This document shows positions 1 to 10,167 of a DNA stretch of 33,903 nucleotides, one piece after another; positions within the stretch are counted from its first letter, which is position 1, and each line of letters starts with the position of its first letter. Below the pieces are notes generated by a model that made no database searches, was not told the origin of the DNA, and saw only the letters and a list, made by a program, of their open reading frames with translations. The stretch spans positions 62,501-96,403 of the forward strand of contig JAQMWT010000061.1 of assembly GCA_029834535.1 (NCBI GenBank), in the 5' to 3' direction. Both the position numbers and the translations under genes were made by a program. The stretch is from Chrysophaeum taylorii (taxonomy: Eukaryota > Sar > Pelagophyceae > Pelagomonadales > Pelagomonadaceae).

Positions 1-27
1 CTGTATCAGTGACCTGAAGTGAAGAAT

Positions 28-2061
28 ATGAGCAGCTGGGATGACGTGAAGGAGTCGAACTATGGCTACATCCTAAGGTAGCTAACAGCGAAATGCGCAA
101 CCTTACATGTCGCCTCGGCATCGGAACGCCTGTCGCTACGTTTTTATTGTGCATTGTAATTGGTTCTTAATGCTGCGTGTAACTGTGGTTATCCCGTTCG
201 ATAATTATGTTGCAATGCCCGTTGTCGACACTTTGTGGGTGCGTCGCTCAGGGTTAGCGGACCGCTAGTGATTGCGGAGAACATGAGTGGTGCAGCAATG
301 TTCGAGTTAGTGCGGGTTGGTTACACGAAGCTTGTCGGCGAGATAATCAAGCTCGAAGGCGACACCGCGTCCTTACAGGTCTACGAAGATACCTCGGGCC
401 TGACTGTGGGCGATCCTGTTCTGAGAACAAGAAAACCTTTGAGTGTTGCTTTAGGTCCAGGTATCATGGAGCAAATTTTTGACGGTATTCAGCGTCCACT
501 TGAGAGTATTGGACGGGCCACAGGGGATGTATTTATTCCCAGGGGAGTTGACGTGGCCCCACTCGACGAGGCGAAGGCGTGGGACTTTGTTACATCCATC
601 GACTTCGTCCGTGAGGGCTCGCTAATCACAGGTGGAGATGTATTTGGGACCGTCTACGAAAACGAACTAATCAGCCAGCATCAGATAATGTGTCCTCCGA
701 ACATCTGCGGCCGCGTAGTGAAAGTCTATGGTGATGCAGCTGACGGCGTCGACTCTTTCACCATCAAGGATACAGTCATGGAAATTTATAATGACAGCAC
801 TCATAAGACGCAGGAATTGAAACTCGCACATTTTTGGCCAGTGCGGCGACCTAGGCCAATAGTTCAGAAACTCCCAGGAAAAGCGGCTCTGACGACAGGC
901 CTGCGTGTCGTGGACGCAGTATTTCCTTCCGTGTTGGGTGGCACGTGTGCGGTGCCCGGTGCCTTTGGGTGTGGCAAGACGGTCATCTCACAATCAATTT
1001 CGAAGTTTTCAAACAGTGACTGCGTTATATACGTCGGTTGTGGAGAACGGGGCAATGAAATGGCGGAGGTTCTTTGCGATTTTCCAGAACTGACAACAAA
1101 CATTGACGGAAAAGAAGTCGGTATAATGAAACGCACTGCTCTAGTTGCTAACACGTCCAACATGCCTGTCGCAGCACGAGAAGCTTCAATCTACACTGGA
1201 ATCACACTAGCTGAGTATTTTCGTGACATGGGCATGAACGTTAGCATGATGGCTGACTCCACTTCACGATGGGCTGAAGCCCTGCGCGAGATTTCTGGCC
1301 GCCTTGGTGAAATGCCTGCTGACTCTGGCTATCCTGCTTACCTTGGAGCACGACTCGCAGCTTTCTATGAGCGAGCTGGTCGCGTAGAATGCCATGGCTC
1401 TCCACGGCGGGAAGGGACAGTCACTGTGATTGGTGCTGTGTCGCCGCCGGGTGGAGATTTTTCAGACCCGGTTACTGCAGCTACGCTTTCTATAGTGCAG
1501 GTTTTCTGGGGACTCGACAAAAAATTAGCTCAACGCAAACACTTTCCTTCTCTTAACTGGTTGATTTCGTACACCAAGTATATGAGAGTATTGGAGCCAT
1601 TCTTTAACGAGTTTGACGCACAGTACACAACACTTCGCAACCGAGCCCGTGAAATTCTTCAGCAAGAAGATGCTTTGACCGAGATTGTACAACTCGTCGG
1701 GAAAGAGTCACTTTCTGAGGATCAGAAAGTAGTGATGGAGGTAGCTAAAATCATACGCGAGGACTTTCTTCAGCAGAATGCCTTCACTGAGTATGACTAT
1801 ACATGCCCTCTTACGAAGTCAGTGGGAATGCTCAAGGCCATTATCACCTTTTATAATGCTGCCCAAAAGGCGATCGCTGACTCCCCGCCTGATGCCAAAG
1901 TCACATGGGCTATGATTAAAACAGCTCAGGCCCCAGTGATTCAGAAGGTCGTTGACGCAAAGTATGTGAACCCGAAAGATACCAATGATCATATTGTTAC
2001 TTATTACAGTGACCTAGCTAGTGAAATCAACGAATCCTTTGCGTTAATGCTTGATTTGTGA
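28..2061 (+). CDS. V-type H+-ATPase catalytic subunit A (two exons)
   Basis: This is the catalytic A subunit (VMA1/ATP6V1A family) of the vacuolar proton pump; it hydrolyses ATP in the cytosolic V1 head to acidify vacuoles and endomembranes. Exon 1 is 28-77 and starts [17 protein letters not shown]; exon 2 is 252-2061. Joining them gives about 619 residues, the usual family length, and restores the conserved N-terminal GY..R-VSGP junction. The Walker A loop GAFGCGKT lies near residues 253-260, followed by GERGNEM and the A-subunit [27 protein letters not shown] block. There is no in-frame ATG in exon 2 before the conserved VSGP, and a downstream-only model would have to start at a GTG at 235, so the upstream exon decides the start. 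The frame is intact, and this is the only clear host gene. No intein is present. Identity is near certain; the splice model is strong but rests on sequence alone. Confidence 0.96.
78..251 (+). other. Spliceosomal intron near the 5' end of the V-ATPase A gene
   Basis: The intron begins GTAGCTAAC at 78 and ends in CTCAG at 251. Removing these 174 bases joins AG at 76-77 to G at 252 as an Arg codon (AGG) and keeps the reading frame. The intron contains stops in the coding frame, including TAG at 79 and TAA at 202. A single intron just after the start codon is typical of intron-poor algal genomes. Confidence 0.85.
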
Positions 2062-3084
<1,023 letters not shown>

Positions 3085-3086
3085 TA

Positions 3087-3146
3087 CCAGAGAACTGACG
3101 GCCTACCCAGAAAACTGACGGCCTGCCCAGAGAACGGTCGGCACAC
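3087..3146. repeat. 20-bp tandem repeat, three copies
   Basis: Three consecutive 20-base units start with CCAG at 3087, 3107 and 3127. The first two differ at two positions, while the third is more diverged in its second half. The array abuts the CT microsatellite. Confidence 0.85.
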
Positions 3147-3827
3147 CGTGGGACTAAGACACAGCGGGCAACTGTCTGAACAAGACAACGACAGCAGCTT
3201 CGAATACTTAAGCGGAAGGACTCCGCACACCGGAAGGAGTCTTTTATACAAGTTTGTTACTTTTGAACTAACTTACTAAGTTGAGGCCAGCCTATAACAC
3301 TGCTGTTTAAAACACGGCTGTTCAAAACGCAAATTTCGGCTGCTTAGTGGCAGCTCGCATTAGAAACCCTCGTTCGCTCAAGCACCTAACCCTCTCTGAC
3401 TATGCCTCGGCCTCCGACTCTCGCGCGACGTGTTAGGCGCCTTGGCGTCAGTTCCGCGCGCCGAACGCTGGCGGCGAGAGGGCCTGTTGTCCTGGAGGTC
3501 CTGCCGGCCCAGGACTTCGGTGCTTCGAGCACCGACTCCTGCTTGCCGGCGCCCTTGGCGCATGCGCAGGGACGGTTTTGCTCGTTGGCGACCTTGTGGA
3601 TTACTTCGGAGCGTCCTCGGTGAAGAATCCGACCGTGTGCTAGCGTGTGGCGGCGTACTTGACATGATCATCGATGATGTGGAGCTCGAGCTGCACGTGG
3701 ATGGGCGGGTACACCTTGCGTGCCGCGGTTGACACGGTGTCACAGGCGCTGCAGAGCCTCTCAACCTCGGGGTCTGTGGCGGCAACGCCCTTCCCTCCAC
3801 TTACCCTCCTGTTGCAACTTGGAGATG
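3147..3827. other. Unassigned GC-rich segment, probably transposon debris
   Basis: No gene can be supported. A short inverted repeat (GACTCC at 3219-3224 and GGAGTC at 3236-3241, followed by TTTT) could form a weak hairpin. A minus-strand frame at 3640-3831 contains a CxxC pair (LCSACD) and an otherwise natural-looking stretch, but it is short, stops at 3640 and matches no family I recognise. Confidence 0.4.
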
Positions 3828-4110
3828 TCACCCTGACATCTCCACCGCCTGCCCCCCCCCGGATACCTATGTGCCGGAGATTTGCATTGCCCTTTCCAAT
3901 CTTAGAATATCTTGCTTGCCTTATCTTGGAATCTATTGATTCTTACCTAGTCCCTCATAAATTTTGATTTGTCCAACCACAAGATGGTGCATGCGTAAGC
4001 ACCGAGCTGGGCGTGTGGCGGAACCACCCGCAGTTTGGGCATTTTGAAAGGTCACGTTGTGACCGCCGGTCCGGCTACCAGGGGCGGGTGAAAAAGTTTC
4101 GGCTAAAGGC
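3828..4110 (+). repeat. Diverged copy of the family-A LTR/leader
   Basis: This segment is related, at clearly reduced identity, to the LTR/leader found in reverse orientation at about 8025-8349. Shared landmarks in the same order are CACC-TGACA, a C-run, ATGTGCCGG-G-ATTTG-ATTGC, GGGCGTGTGG-GG, CACCCGC-GTT-GGG, CCGGTCCGG and GGGGCGGGT. No gag follows on the plus strand, so this is a solo or truncated copy. It is the oldest-looking of the related copies in the window. Confidence 0.65.
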
Positions 4111-4270
4111 TGTTCTCAGAAACATGCTGCCATTACTTCATGGGTTTTGCGCCACTTTCGTAATGCGCCTCATGTGATTGGACGATGGAAATTAGAGCAA
4201 GAACCATCCGTGATACCTGTTGTAAATCACAGCTTCTACGTTCCGCGCGTCCTAACTACTAATCGACAGA

Positions 4271-4314
4271 TGTTTGTCTGTTTGTTTGTCTGTTTGTCTG
4301 TCTGTCTGTCTGTC
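4271..4314. repeat. TGTC/TGTT tetranucleotide microsatellite
   Basis: A run of TGTY units (TGTT and TGTC mixed, then pure TGTC) spans about 44 bases just upstream of the helicase relic. Confidence 0.95.
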
Positions 4315-4327
4315 CCTCGATTTAGGG

Positions 4328-4373
4328 TAAGGATCAGGTAGGCGCGAGAGTAAGGATCAGGTAGGCGCGAGAG
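4328..4373. repeat. 23-bp perfect tandem duplication
   Basis: Two identical 23-base units begin TAAGGATCAGG at 4328 and 4351, immediately before the helicase-like sequence. Confidence 0.97.
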
Positions 4374-4379
4374 CCAGAC

Positions 4380-4994
4380 AGTGATCCTCCAAGCCGTCTA
4401 CGGCGACCTCGCAGACTATTTCCACGAGCCGCGGCGGCTCTTTCAGCGCGCCATTCTCACGCCCCGTCGAAACGATGTTGTCGATGCTGACAACGCGCGC
4501 ATGACCGCGGCCTTTTTTTCCCGGAGACGAGGCGTCGGAGTTCTTTTCGGCTGACTAGGTTGGGTCGGAAGACGACGCCTCGCTCTTTACAGTCGAGTTT
4601 TCGACTCCCTGACGACCAACGGGATGCTGACTTTGATCGCGAGCTTAAAGTCTTCGCAACCTTGACCCGTCGCACGGCCACTGCAACGGTACCAGATACA
4701 TGATCGATCGTGTCGTGTCACCGAGGCTCCTCCAACCTGTATCCCTTAAGGCCCGCCGACGCCAAACGATCAACAAGAGCCAGGGCCAGACGGCCCGCGA
4801 GGTCGGCGTCCTCTTGCCCAGGCCCGTCTTCTGTCACGTCCTGCTCTACGTGGCTCTCTGTCGATCGGCAACCCCGAGGATATGCTCTTCTGAGTCGACG
4901 ACTCCACCCTACCCCACACGTGCTGCGCAATACCGATAAGCCCCCTCCCGGCGTCTACACGCGCACTGTAAGTGAACTTACTGGGACCAGGTGA
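4380..4994 (+). pseudogene. Helitron-type PIF1 helicase C-terminal relic
   Basis: The translated sequence shows two hallmarks of the PIF1-like helicase of Helitron rolling-circle transposons, in the right order. Near 4440-4500 is RAILTPRRNDVVDADNARM, matching the family's RAIL-P-N--V---N segment. Near 4770-4880 is INKSQGQT followed by VGVLLPRPVFCHVLLYVAL, matching the final helicase motifs (INKSQGQ; PVFSHGQLYVALSR). A YTRTV tail at about 4960 resembles the usual end. The two parts are in different frames with stops between them, so the gene is broken. The N-terminal Rep and Walker A portions are absent upstream, so this is a 3' fragment. A host PIF1 pseudogene is the alternative; the mobile-DNA context favours Helitron. 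Confidence 0.75.
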
Positions 4995-5297
4995 ACTTAC
5001 TGGGGTTTGAGATTGGGACTAGGTGAACTGAGTGACCAGGTGAACTTACTGGGACCAGGTGAATTTACGGGGTTTTTAGAGTAAACTCAAGGGCTGGCGG
5101 CGCGTGCGGATCAAAGCAGCTTGGATTGGCGGGGGTGAGAGCGACGAGCTCAAAGGAGTGGGCGTGAGCACGAGTGGGTTTACGCCGAACTTACTGGGGT
5201 TAGAGATTTGGACTAGGTGAACTAACTGACCAGGTGAACTTACTGGGACAAGGTGAACTTACTGGGGTTAGAGATTGGGACTAGGTGAACTTACTGG
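4972..5297 (+). repeat. Complex repeat array based on GTGAACTTACTGGG
   Basis: Two clusters (4972-5075 and 5187-5297) are built from the same modules: GTGAACTTACTGGGACCAG, a longer unit ending in TTAGAGATTGGGACTAG, and a degenerate GTGAACTGAGTGACCAG. The module order is largely conserved between clusters, and about 110 bases of unrelated sequence separate them. This suggests a higher-order unit that was duplicated and then interrupted. Confidence 0.85.
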
Positions 5298-5399
5298 CCT
5301 GCACTTGTTGTCGATTTGTACAGTACCAGTTGTTCTCAGGTTAGTGAAGGGAGGCTTTAGGTTTCTGTAGGAAAAGCTGCGACCGATACCTTCGACGGC

Positions 5400-6442
5400 A
5401 TGGAATCGCAAGCAGTGCCTGTGGCCTGCCGCGACAAGGCCAAGCTCGTCCGTGAGGCGGCGATGCGTATCGTGGCCATCGGGGGGCCTGTCGCGAGCGC
5501 TTTGAAGAAGGCGCAGGCCGAGACCGCAGCCTGGGCGAGCGTCAGCTACAGGGCGGTCGCAGATCGCGCTGCGACCATAACGGAGGCCGGGCTTACGGCG
5601 ATCATCAAAGAAAACGTGCCGCCGCCACCGCCACCGCCGCCGACGACGACGGAGCTGGCACTCGAGGAGCGCCGGGAGCTCTGGATCAAAAAGGCGAGCG
5701 CGGACTGGGCGGGCGTCTTGGCTGACGGTCAGTCTCGCGGCCTCAAGAAGATCATGGACAGCTGCAGCGCGCTCTACGGCGAGGACGCGAAGTGGTCGGA
5801 GAACTCGGTGAGGATCTACGCCGCGTCGCCTTGAATCTCCAAGTGACGCTCGAGTGCTTAAACCAGGCGTGGCGGACTGCGCTCCAGCCCGAGGTCAACC
5901 GCAAGGCTTGGTCCAAGTCCGGCCTCTCCCCCTTCAATCAGGCCCCCTATTGAATCCAGCTCTACGAGGAGCAGCAGCAGGACGCCGCCCGCACGGCGCC
6001 GGCGGGCGAACTCTCCACGGTTCTGAACATGTCTGCGCTGACGCAGTTCCCGTCTTCCCGGAAACGCGCCACCCCCGCCGCCAACGCCAGCCCGGATACC
6101 GACCCAGAATCCGAAGCTCCCGACGCCGGCGGCGCTCGCCTGACATCTGCTGACCTCCAAAGCTGTCCTGGCGCCGCCATCTCCGCGGAGAAACTCCGAC
6201 TCTCGTACCTCAAACAAGGTATCTCAGCCATCAAGGGCTACTCGGCAAAGGCCATCAAGGAGCAGCTTAGCAAGCACAACCTCGGAGCCTATACCACCCA
6301 GGACGCCGGCAGGATCGCCCTCCTTCGCCACCTCTATGGCGGCACAGAAAAACACTCCCGACCCCCGGGTGTCAAAGGGGGTACTCACCGACTCGCCCTA
6401 GACCTCACTGAACGAGGCAAACACGGACTTGGGGTCGGTTAA
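5400..6442 (+). pseudogene. Possible pogo/CENP-B-like DDE transposase tail, broken
   Basis: Three pieces read in sequence: 5400-5834 (144 residues, with a proline run PPPPPPPP near its middle), then a second frame from about 5830 giving LNQAWRTALQPEVNRKAW and SKSGLSPFNQ, interrupted by TGA at 5953, then on to 6442. The W-x-AL-P-V--AW-K-GLSPFN pattern resembles the segment that ends pogo/Tigger-type transposases. The last part contains SAIKGYSAKAIKEQL, which looks SAP-like. I see no DDE triad because the upstream catalytic region is missing or unrecognisable. The proline-run ORF could instead belong to an unrelated gene; the family assignment is tentative. Confidence 0.4.
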
Positions 6443-6607
6443 GCTCGGCACACACCTTGCTCACGCTCACAAAGCCTCACAACTTAAGGATGGAGAGTTG
6501 GTTTATGACAGCAAGAATGCTGCGCGAATGCTGCAAGATACGCTTCTCTCGAGGGAGAGGTATGACGTCACTAGGAAAGTAAGAAAAGGCGTCCCGTTGA
6601 ACGGGTA

Positions 6608-7261
6608 TCAAGCCCTGAGAAGGGGGGGGGGGGTAAGACTTAGCGGTGAGGAGTTGCCGCCACAGGACACCCCTGGTGAGAATACGAGCTGCCCTAAGCG
6701 AGCTCGACGAGAATCACGAGCCTTGGCTGAATGAGCATCTCGGGAACGAATCTTCTTGTAGACGCGCTCGACGACAGGATCGGGGACGCGTCCACTACGC
6801 AAAGTGAACTTAGGAATCAACACATCGATCTCATGCGGAGCGAAGTCGGTGACACAAGGAGTGGTACTGTTGTTGACCTTGGACTTGTCGGTGAAGCTGC
6901 GACCGCCCACGTCCTTGTATTCCGGCTTAAGCTTACGAGTAGAGAGATGTGAAGTAGGCTTGTTAGAAACCTTGTCATGGGGACCGAGATCGGCATAAAA
7001 ATGCAGAGCGACTCGATCATTCACAAAATCATAGGGCTCATAAACTTCAGCCACGTAAATCTTCTTTCGCCAATCGGACCGAATGAACTTACGATTGTAG
7101 CAAAAAGCAATGTACTCCGCGAACTCGGGCCAGTCCGCGATCTTGCTGTCTCGAAGACATGCACGGAGGAAAGCCTTGATAAAGCGGTGACCCTTTCCGA
7201 AGAACGACGTGTTCGTGTTAGTCAGATCACGCCTGTGATGGTTCCTCCGATCGTTGATCAC
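6608..7261 (-). pseudogene. Conserved retroelement C-terminal domain, copy 1
   Basis: A 217-residue minus-strand frame whose central part matches a second copy on the plus strand at 9455-9827. Blocks shared by both include KKIYVAEVYEPYD, NDRVALHFY-DLGP, KPTSHLS-RKL-PEYKDV, RSFTDKSK, STTPCV-DFAPHE and TLRSGRVP-P. A segment nearer the N-terminus (HRFIKAFLRACL then WPEFAEYIAFCYN) faintly recalls the end of an integrase core, but the catalytic residues cannot be seen and I do not name the domain. It begins where the gag reading (7305-8010) stops, so gag appears joined to this 3' segment by an internal deletion. Its stop codon is lost relative to copy 2, and the frame runs into downstream element DNA. 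Confidence 0.6.
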
Positions 7262-7304
7262 GCCATCCGCAAACCCGAAGAAACCTTCCGTGATGATTAT
7301 ACGG

Positions 7305-8010
7305 TAAGTTTGTTGTTAAGCATTACTGCACGTAGTTTATTAGGATGTGCAGTAAGTGCATATATCTTCTTTGATTGAGGCCACATAGCGAGTGCTGGTT
7401 TGTCTTGTGATTCCAGATTAAAAAATGTGTACAAGAAACAAGCATAAGTTCCGCAGTGTTTGATCCAGTCGGTATTAGAGAGACCTGTAAAGGACATGTT
7501 AGTTAGAGAAGAATCATACACAATTGATTTAGGGAATCGGGTGTCTACTAGACTGAGGACACGTTTAACATCCTCATTTAATTCGGGACGAACGAGATTA
7601 TAGGAATCTTGGTAATAAAATCGTTCGAGATTGTTACGGACATCAACTGTTAGTACTGTTAGTTGATGTGATGAGTTGACGTGCCAAGTTTTAAAATGAT
7701 CAGGCAGGGCATCTTCATTAGGTAAGTTTAAATCGTTTACTTGTTCAGCTTCCCATCGAGCGAAGATGATATCAACTTCTTGTTCAAGAAGTTGGTTATA
7801 CTCCGGAGCATTCCGGGTGTAAGCTTCATATGAATCGAAGCAGAATAACGCGTCCACATATGGACTTGTCATATGCCTGCGAAGCACCTCAATTTGCAAG
7901 CTCACCTTGGTTGAGTTGTCTTGGAAACGCAATCCTGCGTTAATTTTATCAACGAGGATTTGTTCTTGTTTGTAGATATCCGTAGTGGATATTGGTTTTT
8001 GTTTTGACAT
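7305..8010 (-). pseudogene. Retrotransposon gag-like N-terminus (family A)
   Basis: The frame starts at ATG 8010 and reads about 235 residues to near 7305. It aligns along its length with the gag-like ORF at 32516-33600. Shared blocks are KVSLQI, DSYEAYTR, a PELN/PEIN segment, TY--FL-T-FNLE, KPAL-AWP and NK-RA-ML. It is cut just after the last block, where the longer copy continues for at least 270 more residues. No zinc knuckle is visible. The assignment as gag rests on position (first ORF after an LTR/leader) and on the same arrangement downstream of a primer-binding site at 31995; no named family is recognised. The upstream LTR/leader at 8025-8349 is in the same orientation. Confidence 0.7.
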
Positions 8011-8024
8011 GATTGTGATGTAGT

Positions 8025-8349
8025 GGTTTTCTCAGATACCCGCCCCTCCTGCCCGGACCGGGGGCCTCAACAGCCCTTCCTCCCAACCCGAACCGCGGGT
8101 GAAACCACCACACGCCCGATCTCAGCGTAATACCTCACGCCATCACGAAATCGGACAATCAAAAGAGGGTAATATCAAGAAGACAGCAAGAAAGCAATAC
8201 AAATGCCCGGTACATTGAGTTCAGTGGAAGCGCAGGTGAGGGTGTCAAGATGACCCCCCCCCCCATACTTGCAAGGCCAGTACCAGGGCAACAACCAGGG
8301 TAAGTCATGTGGCAGGCAGGCAAGTCGGGGAATGGGCGTTACTGCCACA
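8025..8349 (-). repeat. Family-A LTR/leader, gag-linked copy
   Basis: Read on the minus strand it starts TGTGGCAGTAACGCCC at 8349 and runs to just before the gag ATG. The first 168 bases (8349-8182) are nearly identical to 17716-17883 on the plus strand, both beginning at the same TGTGGCAG with different flanks, which marks a true element end. The rest (GGGCGTGTGGTGG, CCGGTCCGG, GGGGCGGGT) is shared with the diverged copy at 3828-4110. The 3' border of the LTR is not visible, and no clear primer-binding site lies between it and gag. Confidence 0.7.
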
Positions 8350-9084
8350 TAAGCCCCATACTTGAGATGAAGTCGTCCTCGACTTCAAAGGGTGACGAAG
8401 GTCACGCTCACGAATGGTACGATAAGCTCAGTGAGCTACATCAGCAGGAACTTTGTTGCTGTGGAGGCCGAAATTACTGACGAGGACATCAATTTCATTC
8501 AGGCGAAAGTCAGGCACAAGGTTCACAGCCGTCCATATTCGTTCGTAGGCGAGTGAATCTACCTCCATCGTGGTCTTTGTCTTCTGGTCTTAAGCGTCAT
8601 TCTTCAGCAGAAGAGGTCGCAAAACAAACGTCAGTCTCCTCTAGTTTCCATGGTGCGGTTTCTCTCGGATATCAACGGCTATCTCGAAAACCAAAACTTC
8701 TCGTCGAGCAGTAAAATTTGCCGGCTACTGTTCGACTCGCGCGGTTGACCGGTGCGACGGACTTACACGGCACAAGCCTTTTGCCTCGCCAGAGACTATG
8801 GTTGGTCTCAGAGACTATCGTTTGTCTCTCCGGCCTTCTTTCTGCCTCTTTTCGGAGACTGTGGGTGGTCTCCTGGGCTCGCTTTTTGTCTTGAGACCCA
8901 CAAAAATCCGCTCAACGTCCGAGTAGTAATCCGTCGACCGTTTATTCCGATTCACGTAAAGAGCATTCAATCGCTCTTCCGATCCGTCGAAACCGCCCAC
9001 CAACACGTCGGCTTTGCGCTCACTCAACCGCTGCGAACCGACTCGCCGCCGAAAAAACAGGAGATCGATAGTCCGGGAGTTGGA
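8350..9084. other. Unassigned segment with small minus-strand ORF and 18-bp repeats
   Basis: A 41-codon minus-strand ORF (about 8572 down to 8447, starting MEVDSLAYERIW) has ordinary composition but no recognisable family. At 8792-8809, 8811-8828 and 8855-8872 lie three 18-base repeats, each beginning GAGACT and ending GTCTC, so each has 5-base inverted ends. Nothing else can be supported here. Confidence 0.5.
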
Positions 9085-9092
9085 CTATCGAT
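9064..9092. repeat. Perfect 11-bp hairpin
   Basis: ATCGATAGTCC at 9064-9074 is the exact reverse complement of GGACTATCGAT at 9082-9092, with a 7-base spacer GGGAGTT. It sits just beyond the protease fragment. Function unknown. Confidence 0.95.
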
Positions 9093-9452
9093 TCCCGTTT
9101 CTGAGACCACTGTATACCCCATAACGATGTATACCGAGTTTATCTTCTCCCCATTGAGTCATGCTGATGATGTGCAGATCGGGATCGTTATGGTCGTTTT
9201 GCTTGGGTAGGAAAAGCGCAACGTCTAGCTTTACATATCCTACATTTGGATGCTTTGGGAGAGCGGGAATGACAGTCCTTATAATCATAGCATGTGTGAT
9301 ACTCTGCGTATCCGTAGCAGTCTGGATAGCAGGTGATAAGGACTCGGGTAGCTTTGCGATGTGGATAGGATCAGCGTAACGTTTAAAGTTAATTACATGT
9401 TGAGAAGCACATGTGTCAGCATATCCTGGCGTAGTCTGACCGGAAGCGCTCT
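9085..9452 (-). pseudogene. Copia-type retropepsin fragment
   Basis: Reading the minus strand from about 9452 gives an open frame containing ADTCASQHV, matching the retroviral-type aspartic protease motif of Copia polyproteins (DSGAS-H-). After it come a hydrophobic stretch, then ALFLPKQN and DLHIISMTQW, in the places of the L-VP---N-LSVSQL segment. The usual glycine after Asp-Thr is cysteine here, which would probably impair the fold of the active-site loop. The fragment is cut on its 5' side where plus-strand element DNA begins near 9452. It has the same orientation as the gag fragment at 7305-8010 but lies on the far side of an LTR, so it comes from another copy. Confidence 0.65.
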
Positions 9453-9827
9453 GATTGGCGCAAGAAGATCTATGTTGCTGAAGTTTACGAGCCTTACGAT
9501 TACCAGAATGATCGTGTTGCTCTACATTTCTATTCCGATTTGGGTCCGAACGATGATGTCGCTTATTTCAAGCCGACCTCTCACCTTTCGAACCGCAAGC
9601 TCGAGCCTGAGTACAAGGACGTTGACTGTCGCAGTTTCACCGACAAGTCCAAGATCTCATCCAGCACAACTCCTTGTGTCGCGGATTTCGCTCCGCACGA
9701 GACTGATGTGTTGGTCCCCAAGTTTACTCTACGCAGTGGTCGAGTTCCTGAACCGATCATCACCCGCGTTTACAAGAAGATTCGTTCACGAGATGCTCGT
9801 AAGGCGAAGCCGCGTTCCTCGCGCTAG
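9453..9827 (+). pseudogene. Conserved retroelement C-terminal domain, copy 2
   Basis: This is the plus-strand counterpart of 6608-7261. It reads RKKIYVAEVYEPYDYQNDR then ALHFYSDLGP, and ends KIRSRDARKAKPRSSR followed by a proper stop at about 9827. It lacks the N-terminal third of copy 1. After the stop, DNA similarity to copy 1 continues (TCGTATTCTCACCAGGGG, then TCCTGTGGCGG), so both retain the same 3' untranslated region of the parent element. The good protein conservation between inverted copies implies a real coding domain at the 3' end of a retroelement; its function is unknown. Confidence 0.65.
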
Positions 9828-10035
9828 CCGCTCGCTGGGGCGGCTCGTATTCTCACCAGGGGAGTCCTGTGGCGGAAACTCCCGCATCCTAAGGCTTACC
9901 CCTCCTTTAGCCCCTCCCCTTATCAGGGGCACCCTACTCCGTTCTGATGATGTCAGTTTTCTCTATGACATCATCTTCCTTTTCCGTGACATGTGTCACC
10001 CTGATTTCTGTGATTCGAGAATATCTTGATCATAA
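9828..10035 (+). repeat. 3' end of family-A-like element with LTR start
   Basis: Downstream of the coding end, a polypyrimidine-rich stretch passes into sequence resembling the diverged LTR copy at 3828: GTGTCACCCTGA and later AGAATATCTTG, against GATGTCACCCTGA and AGAATATCTTG there. An inverted repeat around TGATGATGTCAG and ATGACATCATC lies near 9946-9975. This is probably the start of a 3' LTR. Confidence 0.45.
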
Positions 10036-10167
10036 AGCAAGAGCCGATCCTCAAGTTGTGAGGACCAGGCACAGAAGTTGTTTGTGGTTGAGTGGCGAGC
10101 GAACGGCCTTCATCGTCCAGTGACTCGACCAAGAGCGCGGACGTGAGCGGCGAGCCTATATTCGAAG

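Noticed and set aside
55..130. Resemblance to large-subunit rRNA (AACTATG...CCTAAGGTAGC...GCGAAAT)
   Set aside because: The first part is exon 1 of the V-ATPase gene (coding NYGYILR) and the rest is its intron. The similarity is short and does not extend into the conserved rRNA sequence that should follow.
3378..3800. 140-codon Arg/Ser-rich minus-strand frame
   Set aside because: Low-complexity composition from GC-rich DNA, with competing open frames on both strands and no motif.
4972..5297. CRISPR-like array
   Set aside because: Repeats vary in length and sequence, spacers are not regular, and the context is eukaryotic nuclear DNA.
7000..7261. Certain integrase core at the start of the 6608-7261 frame
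   Set aside because: HRFIKAFLRACL and WPEFAEYIAFCYN are suggestive but no DDE residues can be placed, so the name was not used.
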